Counted from the stretch's first letter, positions 1-11,658 are shown. The stretch: 64,000 nucleotides of DNA from Eucalyptus grandis (GCF_016545825.1 NC_052613.1:2046001-2110000); one strand, 5' to 3'. Made by a program: numbers and translations. The notes: a model not told the origin generated them from the letters alone.

Positions 1-885
1 GCCTCCCCCGCATTGCCGGAAGGGCCGGCAACGAGGGGAGGGTCGGCCGGGTCGCCGGCCCCGACCGACCGACGGCGAGGGCTGCAAGCCCGCCGGATCG
101 CGGCGAGGGCCGCGACCCTCGCCCCATATCCGGGCAAGGGCTCACGGGCCTCGCCGTTGGCCTCGGCCCCGTCGCCGACCCTTCCCCTCGCGGCGGCGGG
201 GAGGTGGCGAGGGTTGCGGCCCGCGCCCATCTAAGGCAAGGGTCACGGCCGGATCCGGTGAGGGCTCGCCCGCCGCCGCCACCGCCGGAAGGGCCGGCAA
301 CGGAGTGGGGAGGGTCGGCCGCCCTGGCCGGGGGGCCCCGACCGACGGCAAGGGCCCGCGAGCCCTTCCCCTCCAGGGTCGCGCCCTTCCCGGTCGGGGC
401 CGGCGACGAGGCGGGGAGGCGGCGGCGGGAGGCGGAGGGCTGAGGGCTCCTCGCCCGCCCCGTTCGAACCCCCCTTTTTTAATTTTTAAAATTCTTAAAA
501 TTTTAAAATTTTTCTAAATTTTTTAAAATTTTTAAATTTTTCTAAATTTTTTTAAAATTTTCTTTTTTTTTAAATTTTTGAATATTTTAAATAAAATTAA
601 TTTTAAATCTAATTTAATTAATTTTTATATTATTATTTACATGTAGACACGAAAACGGCGTCGTTTTTGCATTTTCTCCGCCACGTCAGCATGCAAGACG
701 ATGCCGTTTTGGACCAAACTCGCTGAAAAATGGCCACGTCAGCCATTTGGCCAGATTTTCACCGGAGTGGCACTTAAGTGTCCTATTTTACTCCGATATT
801 GGCACTTAAGTGTACCATTTTAAAGTTATGGCACTTAAGTGTCCCTCCGTGCTAAGTTATGGCACTCCAGGTGTCCCAACCTCTG
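1..885. repeat. GC-rich repeat block with AT-rich arm and CACTTAAGTG palindrome array
   Basis: Bases 1-460 are very GC-rich and made of degenerate repeats of a GGCGAGGG/CGCCGGCC type. At about 470 the composition switches abruptly to runs of A and T (470-640). Bases 771-841 carry three copies of the perfect palindrome CACTTAAGTG, at 771-780, 803-812 and 832-841, each inside a 'ggcacttaagtgt' context. The open frames here are low-complexity Pro/Arg/Gly reading of GC-rich repeat on both strands and are not genes. The block looks like the right half of a non-autonomous transposon whose left part lies outside the window; family unknown. Confidence 0.6.
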
Positions 886-1461
886 CAATTACATAATAAA
901 TTGAGCATAAGAGTTTCCAAAGACAACCAATGATTAAAAAAAAAAAAATTGAATTTAGTATCACACAGTTGAATAGCTTATGCATGAATTGTCAATTGCT
1001 CCGAACCCCTCATTGAACAATTTGAACAAAAAAAATCAAAGAATTCCAATGGAAGGAAAAGACAAAACTTACAAGATAAAAAGGAAAAATAAAGGAACTG
1101 TTATCAATAACCGTCATAGGAAAACTTAAGATGGACATTGATACAAAAGTATGAATCAAATCCATCGTTTTGGTCAATGTGGACAAAAACCAAAGTAATC
1201 CCAAGCTTAAGACCAATGTAGATGCCAAAGCATGAAAATGCAAAAGTTTAGAATTAGAGATGATCCGACTTGCTTTGATGGGAGTTTGCTATCTTGTCTT
1301 AGACTTTTAAAAATGATGTACCCAATGCCAATAGTCAGCCCATATGGCAATGCAAAGCTAATTTCGAGAAGAATGTGAACTTGAATCAAACGTAATTGTA
1401 CATTAAACTTCACGAATTGTAAAGCATGACATCACTGAAAGGAACTATACTTTTCCCATGA

Positions 1462-1492
<31 letters not shown>

Positions 1493-1615
1493 GCACTATC
1501 TTTCCAAGTAGCAAGCTAAAGCCAGGGGTATCCAAACAATTAGATACACATAGAAAATCGAATGGTAGCATAGTCTTAAGCCTACTAACAACATCACCAA
1601 ACATTGTTTTTTATA
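886..1615. other. Gene-free AT-rich spacer with a 28-base poly-A tract
   Basis: No supported gene. A pure A run lies at 1465-1492. The short minus-strand frames in this stretch are hydrophobic AT-rich translations without recognisable domains. Confidence 0.5.
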
Positions 1616-2342
1616 GAAGGTGTAATGCCAAACCTTAAGCAACCATGTTCTAATTGATTCCAATTAGGAAAAGCTTCTCATCATAGGCAATAATCACTCA
1701 CACTCTTTTTCTCACATCAAATCAACAATGATGTTAAAACTTCCACATACCAAAGGTCACGACAACAAATACTGGCAAAGGATGCAACCTGCTTCACAAG
1801 AGCCACAACAGCTACCAAAGAAATCTTCCCCTCAACCTCTTGATAAGCTCTCCAACTTCGACTAGACTTCGAAGCTAAAGCAGCCACTATCACCAAGTCT
1901 CCATACCTAAAAAACCTCGATCTATTCTACGATGACGGCCCCGTCTGCGCACGCAATGCACTGCATGTGTAGTAGCTAGAGGACAGCATGACAAAGAACT
2001 TGAGTTTCTGTCCATGGCTCCAATTGCTCGTCCGCAGCGTTAACTGTAGAAGGTGTGACGTCAAACCTTAAACAACCACATTCTAGTCGATCCTATTAAG
2101 AAAAACTCTCATCATAGACAATGATCACTCTTACTCTCATCCTCACAGCAAATCAACAATAATGTTAAATTTTTCATACCAAAAGTCATGATGACAAATA
2201 CTCCAGCAAGAACGGCAAAGGACACAAGTTGCTTCACAGGAGCCACAACGGCTAGCAAAGAACTCTCCCCCTCAATCTCTCGATAAGCTCCCTAACGCCG
2301 ACTGGACCTAGAAGTCAAAGCAACCACTATCACCAAGCCTCC
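1616..2342. repeat. Imperfect direct duplication of about 290 bp
   Basis: Bases 1616-1902 and 2049-2342 are diverged copies of one sequence. Both begin 'gaaggtgt', share 'caaaccttaa', 'aaatcaacaat' and 'gcttcaca', and end in 'ccactatcaccaag'. The two units are separated by about 146 bp of unrelated sequence. Read on the minus strand, both copies give a similar hydrophobic, coding-like stretch (for example VAVVALVKQ in one and LAVVAPVKQ in the other), interrupted by stops or frame changes. This suggests a duplicated, decayed coding fragment. I do not recognise the parent protein. Confidence 0.7.
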
Positions 2343-3928
2343 AAAATAGAGTTAATGGAAAAGGGAAAAAAAAATAAAATAAAATAAAAAGGAATGAGAG
2401 ATAGAGAGGTCTCATGGTACCCATACACCACTCTCTCCTCCATCACAATATCCCACGCAATTGTCATGTGCATCGCCGGAACCGCAAAACTCAATGCCAC
2501 CACCATTACATCCAACCTTGCAAACCTCTTCCACTTCAAAATCCTTAGCAACGTACTCGAGCTCGAAATCGGGATCAAATAAGGGGTAGAAGATAAAAAA
2601 GAGTTCAAAAGGCCAATCAGTGGTTGGCAATTTCTAGAGCCAAGGCTGGAAAGTTGACAACAGCAACAAAAACAAAGGCAAGGGAGGGGAGCACTTGAGG
2701 TGAGTGAAAGGGATAGGTTTGAGACAAAGGCAAGGAAGAGAGCACTTGGGGAAGAGAGGCAAAATCAAGATGGGAAAGCACTTGGGGAAGAGAGAGGCAA
2801 AAGCAAGATGGAAAAGAAACATGTTTTGTTACAAAAAGGAGAGAGAATGCAGTAAAAATTTGTAGTAAATGCAACCAGGAGGAGAGAGAAAAAAGTGGCT
2901 TTCAAAACTTAATTTCGTAAGCCTCAACCTAATAAGGCCCAATAGGTTTTCTTGGACTGAGCCCATTCATTGTGGGCAATATACATATCCACATTTGGTT
3001 TGATGAGGCAAGGTCCATTTTTCTTGGGCCAAATTTGGGAAATAAAATCGTAAAACACAATTCTCGGTTTAATGAGCCAAATAAGACCAAATACTAGGAT
3101 TTCTAGGGCAGAGGCCGATTATTTAAGCTTACGCTCCAAACCCAATCAAGGTCAATAGGCTAAGATACACATTTGACCCACCCCAAACCCATGTTCTTGA
3201 ACCTAACTAAAGCATCCCATGCTCGTCTTGTCCTGAGCTTTGCTTTCATATTGTGGCCATGACCATTTTTTATTCACCTTCATGAACAGTTTTGTTTAAG
3301 CGAGGGTTAAGATTTATCGCTTTAACTTTTGGCCATAAGCAAGGGGTCATTGCTCAATAAGAACTTTCTCGAACAATATCACTAGATTCCCAATGCTATA
3401 TCACAATGCCTAATCATCCCCTAGTCTTCTCAGAGGTATAGCGCATACATCTAGATGCAGATTCTGATTCAAGGATTAATGCACGGACAACATAGGAAAA
3501 CGATAGAATACATGAGAAACCAAGAAATGGAAAAGCTGCTATTTTCTCTACAAAAGTGGAGGAGCATTGTGCGGCTTGCGGATTAGCCGATTGAATAATT
3601 GGATAGGTGCCCCTTCTCGTGCTACATGCTCCCTTATCCTCCCAAAGCTGTAGCGCCTGCCATAAAACTTGATTGATTTTTAAGTAAATCTGCTGAAATC
3701 TACTGAATACTCTGCAGAAAGAGGCCGCAGCTTTGATTTTAGAAAAGGCTATATGGGGACATAATACTTATGCCATCTTTGATCAGTAAATGCTTATCCA
3801 TGCGGATTAGCTTGTCCCTTTACTGCATGGTGCACCTTCTCGTGACAGCAGAAGGCATAAGGAATTGCGAAAACTGTCCCTTTACCCAGTAAACTTAGGC
3901 ATGACATCTCTTGTACACCAAGGTTACT
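2343..3928. other. Gene-free region downstream of PCH2
   Basis: No supported coding gene. A minus-strand frame at 2330-2608 may continue the decayed fragment of the neighbouring duplication, but it has no recognisable domain. A purine-rich degenerate repeat ('gaagagaggcaaa.. gcacttgggg') lies at about 2660-2830. The last few hundred bases should contain the 3' UTR of the minus-strand PCH2 gene. Confidence 0.4.
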
Positions 3929-6900
3929 TCAATCAGGTAGCTCAGTCTGCTCCTTTTTTGCTGTGTCTCTCATAGTACACAAGAATTTGGCTAGATCACA
4001 AGAATAAGCATCTGCAAGAGATGCGTGTGTCAAGAATGGGAGCCTCCTTAATGATCTTCCGCTCAATCCCTAGACAAGGACATATAAGCATGGTCAATAT
4101 AAAAAATCTTACATATTGCACGATCTCCTCCAGCTGTAAACTTGCAAAGCTAACACAATGAAGAAAAATGGAACTCTCTGACCTCACATGTCTCTGCAAC
4201 TTCAAGCAACATTTTGCAAAGTCCTTCCATCTCTGGTCCCTGGGCAACCTGCCTTTCTTGAGCAGTTGCATAATTTGGAAGAGTGAACTTAACCGGCTCC
4301 TGAAACAATTCCACTTGGCACTTAGTGCTGGTGAGAGTTGACCCAATCTCAGTACCATAGCCAAAGAAAAGTCCCAAGTATCAAGCCAGACAGGTGATGG
4401 CATAAGGCATCGCAGCATATGAATTCAAGACTTGATAGACAGCAGCAGAAAAATGAACACAATTCTTTCATGGCAAAACAATCTTCCAGAAAAGTATAAG
4501 CGTGGCTGTATCTATACCTCTGTATCTGACAGTATTCCTGCTCTCATAAGTTCCTGCACACAAGAACGTAAGATTTCGTATCGAGCATGAAGAGTCGGGG
4601 GACCAATATATGCTTTGATGTCAGCTCTATCAACAAACGCAACATCTGCAACGCAGCAAGGCATAATCTTTAAGTTAATACTTTTCAACCCTACTCTTAC
4701 ATAAGAACCCTATGAGATCACACAGGCAATAACAAGAATAAACCCCGCAAGTAACAATGAACTAAAATGAGGGACTCCACTAAACTTGGTGATTAATTTC
4801 CAAGAAAATCTCTTGAAATCGACAGAATAATTCGCAGAAAAAAGAATCTGCAGAGACTGAATTCAGAAAACGCTAAATAAGGACATAATATTATGAATGT
4901 AGAAAAGTGCAATCAAAGATATGAACGTATTACATAGAAAAAATCAACAAAAAGGTCCAACATAGCATGCAGCATCCTGTACAGATGGAAATCACAGGAT
5001 ATAAAGTTGATATAAATCAGTCTTACCGATAGCAGCTGTAATGTTTGATGTTGTCATAATTATTACGTTTGGTGATGACTTCAACTTGTCCATCTGAGTC
5101 AGCAGTGCATTCACAACCTGAGGAAACATTTCATGGTGAATTTACACTCATTCTTGTACAATGCATTCAGAGAATATTAGATTAGTCTCTCATTCCTCGA
5201 TACTCTATTCTCTCAGGTTTCAGGCAGGTGCTTGAAGAAAGAGCAGAATAGACATGTAAATTTGCTGCTGTTTGGAAAGTCAGAGAATTGCACTAGTACC
5301 CGAATTGAATCTGAAGGTTCAGAACCAGACAAAGCAGCTTTTCGGGCTGCTGCAAGACTTTCCACTTCATCTGCATCATCACCATGTAATATTAGTCTAA
5401 AGGAAGAGGAAAGAGAGCTAAACTGCAAAAACGCTGCAATTATAATCTCACCAATCAAAACAAATACCAGATTGTTTTCTTCCTCCACCATCTCTTGAAT
5501 TTTTTCAAAAAGCCTTGCAACCTAAAATAAAAAATCATGAGCAACACACTCCATACCTCCCAACTTATGGAAGAAACTCTTATTGGTGGAAATTTTAATC
5601 ATATGCATACATGATATGAGGATAATGCATATCTGCTCAAGATCTCCATAGTGAAGTTAAAATTACTACTGCAGCATGGCTACATGCACTAATTATTGTG
5701 TCTTGCCCATGTGAAGAGTATCAAACAAACTATTTCCACTGAAGAAGAAACAGCACATTGAGAATACTTAGGCCGCATTTGTTTCACGGAAATTGAATGG
5801 TTTAACAAACATTTTCCAGAAAATGATCGCTTATATTGCTTAAAATTATACTCACAAAGAATCTTTTCATTACTTTATGTCTAAACATTTTCTTGGATGA
5901 TGAAATGTGTTTTGTTCATTCATTCTGTAAGTAATACAAGCAATCATTTTTAGAAAAATATTTTCCAAATCAATCATTTTCTATGAAATAAATAGAACCT
6001 AATTCATGAATTCTTTAAGGAAGAGAGTAGAAATTTCAAGGCAAAGGAAGGCTCATTATTTTTTGGACCAGCAAGAAGCGACATCAGTCACAATTTGGCC
6101 GTTCTTTTCAAAAGAAAAGTAGAAGAAAAAGAGGTAATCTTTTGTCCATGAGCATAGCGTGCTGACTAAGAGGCGATTTCTCACAGGCAGAATTCAAGTC
6201 ATCAGATGCTTAGATGATTTAAATCACTATCCTCATATTAATATTTCTTCTAAGATTTAATTAATTAATAAAAAAAAACTAAACGTAGACTATATGAAAG
6301 AGAAGAGAAGGCATCAGATAATTTATCTTGAGATGAATTAGGCACATACCAACTTGCCACTTTCGGAGAACCATTTACTGAACAAAGAGTGTGCATTAAC
6401 TTCAATTAATTGGCACTGTGGATATCTGAAGGAAGAGAAAGTGGAAAATTTCAAAAGACCAATACCAGACTTTACATAGATTCCACCAAAAACATACAGG
6501 ACATAGAAATCTTAAAGTCGCATGCCAACCTCGAATTAAAACGTATAGACAACTTCTGTGCTAGAGCTTTGCATAATGATGTCTTTCCTGTCCCTGGAGG
6601 TCCATGTAAAAGAATGATGCTGCAAAAATAGGACAAATCATTCACAAAAAGCTGACAACACCTTAATTGGGGGAAGTAAGTGATTAATGATATAGATATA
6701 ATGATTACTACCTTGTGCCAGTATCAGTGTAAATTAATGCACTAGAGATTATTAACAGTAGATTTTGTTACTGGTTTCTTATTTCCATGTAATACGTTAA
6801 TGACTGCACATTTACATAGCTATCCATTGATCCTAGACAAATGCTGACAAGATCATGACTATCTGAAGCTACATTTCTGTTCAATACATTGGGAACCATG

Positions 6901-8482
6901 CTACAAATACTGAACAAAAAACAAACAAATGTGCAAATGCCACTGACCGGTTCCAAGACACTAAAAAGGGATCCACACCCTTTTCAGTGAAAAGTAGTGC
7001 ACTTTGAGCATACCGCAACAGCCTTTGCTTCAGACCTGGTTCATAAATTAAGCTGCATTTGGATATACAAAAGTTATGACCAACAAACTTCCTGTGGTTT
7101 CCAGGAAAAAAGTCGCAAACACACCTTTCCCAAATCCCATCAAATTCCTTTGCAGGGAGTATCCACTCATGGAAACTAGATAGTTGGCCATCAGCACTTG
7201 ATTCTTCACATGGTCCTTCCTCGCTAAGCTGCCAAGAACCATTTGAGCAGTGAGTTTAATGGGTTTGCTGAAATGCAGTATTTTGGAGTATCAAATTAAG
7301 TACGCCAAGCAGTGCTAAGAAGCAGACATTAATACCGATGGAAAATGAAGTGACTGACTATATTTGGGAGAACTGCACATTAGTAAGAGGAAGGGAAGAG
7401 GGAGAATAAGTATATCCTATATGCCTGGGCAAAAGTTACCTGGAAAACATGCACGACAGGCTTGACTTGCCAGAACAAAAGAACGCCATGATCTTTGACA
7501 CCCTCATCTACAAGGAAAAAATTCGAATAAACAGAGCTCATGTGTAAAAAATTTTCTCCCATTTGACAAAGAAAGTTCCTGAAAAGAAGAAGAAAGATTC
7601 CTATATAATCAACTTAAACATTGTCCACTACACAAATCCACCCAGCCTAAACCACAAAACCACAAAGCATAGCATCAGGGATGTCATCAGGTTTTGTTTC
7701 TCAATCTGCTATATCCTCTCAATGAGAAACCTGAAAATTTTTTCCCTCAAGAGTCAGAACATACCGGTCTCGCAAATACGAATTCTCCAAACATTATCCA
7801 CAAGAAACACGTAATCGATCGGCACAGGAACGGGGCCATCGCTGTAGCTCAAACTGCGCTTTTCAAGCATCCTGAACATTAAAAAGGTAAAAATTATTTC
7901 TGAGTTCTCACCTGCAAAGCAACCTACTCTCTCAAATCACAGGCTGGAAATGGTACAAAAACACACGAGGTTATATAACCAAAATTTCGCCTCGGCACCC
8001 TTGTTTATCGGTCTAACCTTTAACAAACAGAACATCTCATGCTTCGTTCATCAACGAGCTAATAGTCGAACGAACCATGGCCGCCGATCACATGCGTCGT
8101 GCCAACATTAAAAACAAGTAATTCGGAGAGTTTCTCGGATTTACCTCTCGACGGCAGATCTGACATCGTCTGTGCGAGCCGTGCTGGAGGGTTTCAAGCA
8201 GACCTCGACTGCATCATCCAACACACGCAAAGCTCCGCTTGAGAAAAATCGACACGGATCGCCGCGCCTCGAACCGCCAGCTCGGAAAACCGAAGCTGCC
8301 GGCGGGGACTCGAAGAGGTAAGATCGGGGCGCAGAGCGAGAGCTTACCGGGGACGAGGATCTTGTCGTCGGAGACCGGCGGCGCGGGCGCGGCGGCGGCG
8401 GCGGAGATGGAGGCGGAGGAGCGGCGCCGTTCTGGTCGCGGATGGCCAGATCGGTGACCGAGATCTCCATCGGAACGCTCAT
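3929..8482 (-). CDS. PCH2: Pachytene checkpoint protein 2 homologue (PCH2/TRIP13), AAA+ ATPase
   Basis: PCH2/TRIP13 is a hexameric AAA+ remodeller of HORMA-domain proteins, acting in meiotic recombination control and spindle-checkpoint disassembly (family knowledge). Minus-strand exons: 8348-8482, 8145-8208, 7765-7871, 7440-7507, 7125-7228, 6948-7052, 6530-6619, 6350-6425, 5452-5521, 5300-5370, 5027-5117, 4518-4645, 4183-4299 and 3929-4069. Phases are continuous from exon 2 to the stop. Visible motifs are Walker [10 protein letters not shown] (6530-6619), [12 protein letters not shown], Walker B FVLIDEVESL across 5452-5521/5300-5370, sensor-1 TTSN (5027-5117) and sensor-2 [11 protein letters not shown] (3929-4069). 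The exon 6530-6619 donor is a weak GTTGGC. Exon 1 is problematic: the ATG at 8482 opens the frame MSVPMEIS, but joining to exon 2 needs the +1 frame, which reads [11 protein letters not shown]. With one extra base the protein would be about 455 aa, near the family length. An ATG at 8615 is in frame but gives an unlikely 499-aa form. Exons 2-14 are very secure, the start is not. Confidence 0.93.
5770..6000. mobile_element. Tourist/Harbinger-like MITE in a PCH2 intron
   Basis: The left end (AGGCCGCATTTGTTTCACGG) and the reverse complement of the right end (AGGTTCTATTTATTTCATAG) are imperfect inverted repeats, and the interior is AT-rich with no coding. The termini resemble those of the larger Harbinger element at 54.4-60.7 kb (TTTGTTTCAC). 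Flanking trinucleotides are TTA on the left and TAA on the right, so a clean target-site duplication is not seen. It lies between exons 5452-5521 and 6350-6425. Confidence 0.6.
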
Positions 8483-8615
8483 CGTCGTCTCCGTCGCGAA
8501 CCCTAGAGGAGGAGAGGGGTCTTCCGTCTTCGTCTTCGGTCTGTTTTTGAAATTTGGGAGGGAAAATGAATCGAAGCTCTGAAGCGGATATATGTGGCTG
8601 CCGAAGGAGTGGCAT

Positions 8616-9694
8616 TATGGTAATTACGATTGGGCCGGCCTCCTTGATTAGAGAGAATTGGGCCGAAACTCGGTCGAGCTATTCGCGAGTAGCTCGGGCC
8701 CGGCTCGATAGTTGCTCGAGATCGACTCACCTAAATTCGAGCCCAGCTTGAGGCTCGACAAGATTGTTTTCGGGTGGGATCGGGTCGGGTCCTGTCGTGT
8801 ATCATGAAAGCCCGTCCTGGCACCGCCCGTTGACATCCTTAGCTTGAGCTCGAGCTACTCGAGTATTGGTCAAGTCGAATTCAAACTCGTTAATACTTGA
8901 CTCGACTAGCTTGTTCGCCTAATTGAGTTTTCATTTTTTTTATATTTCTTTTTCATAATTACAAAAAAAAAAAACGTGTGAATTGCTAAATCAAAAGAAA
9001 ATAAAATGACCAAAATAAGGTTGAAAAAATGTGTTCCTTTTTCACCAACCTAATGTTAAATTGAGGGCCATGGTTATTATTGTGATTGCATCATGGGGTC
9101 CATAAAAACATATTGCCATGTAGAATCGATCTGTACTATTTGAAATAGCATTTAACTCATTCATATTAATGTTAAAAATATTCAGATTGATTTGCTAAAT
9201 TGGAAAATTCCATCGTAAGTTGCTGATGGGCCTTTAAATAAATTGGATATATCCATTGTTCCATAAAATCCTACAGCATAGGTCAGTATATATTATGTGG
9301 CAAATTAATCTTAGTACATCTAGCATTATTCTCTTTCTTTTTTTCTATGTTTAAGTCCATTCCTTAAATTCCACACTTGCAACCAAAGTTCCTAGGCAGA
9401 GACAGAGACAAAAAGCCTGGTCCTACACAGAGTTCCTGTGGAACAGCAGCATCTCACATCCACACAACCAAAACATCCTGCTCCATCAGATTAGATGTAC
9501 TGGGATTAGGACAATCAGACAAATCATTCACCTCCATCTTTTATCCTGTACTGGGATTCCGCTATTCTCTCAGACAAAAACAGATATGGGTGCAAACCCA
9601 CCTTTCCCATCTCATAATAGCAACAAAGTAATGTGAGGCTATGATTCTCTTCCACCATGGCTCATACCAGAAGCCAACCTCATGCCAACCCTGA
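8616..9694. other. Intergenic region with degenerate CTCGAG-rich repeat
   Basis: Bases about 8680-8930 are rich in imperfect GCTCGAGCT/ACTCGA palindromic words, a common look for degraded plant repeats. The rest (8930-9360) is AT-rich, and the region should include the promoters of the divergent PCH2 (minus) and the 9695 gene (plus). I see no convincing gene. Confidence 0.4.
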
Positions 9695-10168
9695 ATGCTG
9701 ATGAAGAAGCAGCAGCAGCCAGAGAAGCATGAACCCGAGCACGAGCTTGAGATCCTCAAGGCGGTGGCGCAAGCCTGGCACAGCCACTCCAGCGGCTCCA
9801 GAGTGGCCGCCAGCAGCGAGTTTGACACCCGCCGGCTTAACTTCAAGAGCAGGCCTTCCCGGTTCAAGATGGAGGCAATAAGTGGTAAGTCGGTGGTGCC
9901 TTCCAAGGGCAAGGGCAGTCTCAGCGGCGGTCCCTGGGACTTCAGGGAATCCCTGTGGGATTCGTACGAGATCGTGACGGTCGCCAAGAAGCTCGAGGCA
10001 AAGTTGAATTTGGACGACCCATTCGGGGAGTTGCCCGGGGCCGGTAAAGTCATTAGGAGGAAGCGGGAGAGTAGGAATAGCTTGAGGAATCTGTTCAATC
10101 TGATGTCATCAAGAAGATATAATGAGCCCGATGCTCCGAGTCCGAGTTTACTAGACAATCAATTTTGA
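9695..10168 (+). CDS. Plant-specific small protein of unknown function
   Basis: An intronless 157-aa frame starting MLMKKQQQ; a second in-frame ATG at 9701 could also be used. It is hydrophilic, with an acidic/His-rich N terminus (EKHEPEHELE), a motif-like stretch EILKAVAQAWHSHS, then SEFDTRRLNFKSRPSRFKME, a Gly/Ser linker, DSYEIVTVAKKLE and a basic tail (VIRRKRESRNSLRNLF). No signal peptide or membrane segment is visible. I recall short plant proteins that pair an 'AVAQAW' stretch with 'FK.KPSRFKLEA' but know no assigned function. Codon use and higher GC than the flanks support a real gene. The likely 3' UTR follows at 10169-10400. Confidence 0.75.
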   Translation: MLMKKQQQPEKHEPEHELEILKAVAQAWHSHSSGSRVAASSEFDTRRLNFKSRPSRFKMEAISGKSVVPSKGKGSLSGGPWDFRESLWDSYEIVTVAKKLEAKLNLDDPFGELPGAGKVIRRKRESRNSLRNLFNLMSSRRYNEPDAPSPSLLDNQF

Positions 10169-10536
10169 TCAGATTCACCTTACATTAGTCCCACAGCTTT
10201 TGGCTGTTGTCAATTCAATCACATTTCTTGTATAGGCTTCTGTAAATTTCCATTGCTGAGATCTACTATTCCTTCTATCGATGTTGATTTCTGCAAATGC
10301 TTATCTTTGTAACACTTTGAATCTGCCGGTTTAGTCTGATTAGAAATGTGATTTTGCTGGCGAGCGTAGCATAAGAAGGCATCAAGCAAGCATGATTAAA
10401 AGAAACTGAGATGACAGCAAAAGACAGGCCTTTTATTTATATTAAGGTTGCTAGTAACACCCTTACGAGAAGGGAGGTTATTTTGCCTGCCAAATTAAGT
10501 GTGGACATTCATAGCTCTACGGGCCTAATGCGCTTT

Positions 10537-10929
10537 TCAGGTGTCCCACTTGCACAGTTCAAATCCTCGGTGCTTCGGTGGAACGTAGCCATCAGACCTC
10601 ACTTCGACGACTTCTTCAACCATTACAAACTCATCATTCCTGTTACGCCCGAACCTCTCCTCCTCGAACTTCATCACTTCGACCTTCTCCTGGAACTGAG
10701 GGGGGTGATGGTGGTGCTGGTGCTGGTGCTGGTGCTGGCTCTGGAGACATTCACTCTCCTCTTCATAAGTGACTTTCTGGTGGAACGCAGGGTGCACATT
10801 CGGGTATTGAGGGACGTTCGGATGGATACTGGGCGACCTCGCTATTCTTGTGAGGTGCTCATGGTATTCTTGGGATGAGGTGTCCCAGCCATTCTGCTGC
10901 CACGATTGGCAATCACCGCTCTTATACAT
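10537..10929 (-). CDS. Hypothetical His-rich protein
   Basis: A minus-strand frame of 130 aa from the ATG at 10929 (MYKSGDCQSW). The open frame extends ten codons further upstream without another ATG, so a spliced upstream exon is possible. It contains an alternating QHQHQHQHHHH tract, an acidic segment (VMVEEVVEV) and ends FELCKWDT. There are no membrane segments. The opposite strand is also open over much of this stretch, but it reads as a Val/Leu repeat opposite the His tract, so I prefer this strand. No family recognised. Confidence 0.5.
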   Translation of the reverse strand: MYKSGDCQSWQQNGWDTSSQEYHEHLTRIARSPSIHPNVPQYPNVHPAFHQKVTYEEESECLQSQHQHQHQHHHHPPQFQEKVEVMKFEEERFGRNRNDEFVMVEEVVEVRSDGYVPPKHRGFELCKWDT

Positions 10930-10959
10930 CTCTTCAGGCGTTTTGTTCTCACACTTCAA

Positions 10960-11658
10960 AGCTCAGTTTCTGAAGTGAATTTATAGGCGAATTGCTGCTT
11001 TTTCTAGGGATTCCAAGTGATAAAGTGTGCATCTAATTCCTGGGACCTCGATTCATTTTCTAGCAAAAGGCGAATAAACCTGGATAAATTCCTGGCAAGT
11101 GGCAACAATTATTCACGCGGGTATCCTGCAAAGGCGAATAAACCTGTATAAATTCCTAAAGTTACACATAAAATGTACAAAGAATCTTGTCGAAGTATCC
11201 TGTGAGGACAATCTTGCCTTCATATCAGTTTCACCGCATACGTCGCTATATCGAATCCGACTGGAAGTCTAGATTAGCCCTCTTGCAATCTATGTCGATC
11301 GAAAAACTTGCTTCAGAGGTGAAAATGCATACGAAAAACTTGCTTCTGATGAAAATTTCATCTGATTCAGGCATATATCTGTTTCTGCCACTCTACATCT
11401 TGTTATATCAGCAATTAATGGTCTTTTACTTTTCCTCGACGCGACCAATGTCCATTAGGGGGAAGTCGATCGGGAGTTTCACAGCAAAGAAATTCCCAGA
11501 AAATCGGGTCTTCGACGAGATTTACTTACATAAATGCTAAAGCCTAAATGAGCATGAGCATTCATTTTGACAGAAAAAGTAATGCCCGTTCATGACAAAT
11601 AGGACACACTGGTTCATACATAAGAGCTTGACTTCCATGGTAGCCGTTGCAAGAAACT
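10960..11658. other. Intergenic region before the PPR gene
   Basis: AT-rich sequence with no recognisable gene. The plus-strand frame at 11187-11540 lacks domain features. A short near-repeat ('aaaggcgaataaacctg.ataaattcct') occurs at about 11065 and 11132. Confidence 0.4.

Noticed and set aside
13..443. Several overlapping open frames in the GC-rich block
   Set aside because: Pro/Arg/Gly-rich translation of repeats open on both strands, with no domain.
10411..10878. Plus-strand 155-aa frame
   Set aside because: Antisense to the His-rich frame; its VLVLVLVLAL run is just the complement of the CAC/CAT repeat.
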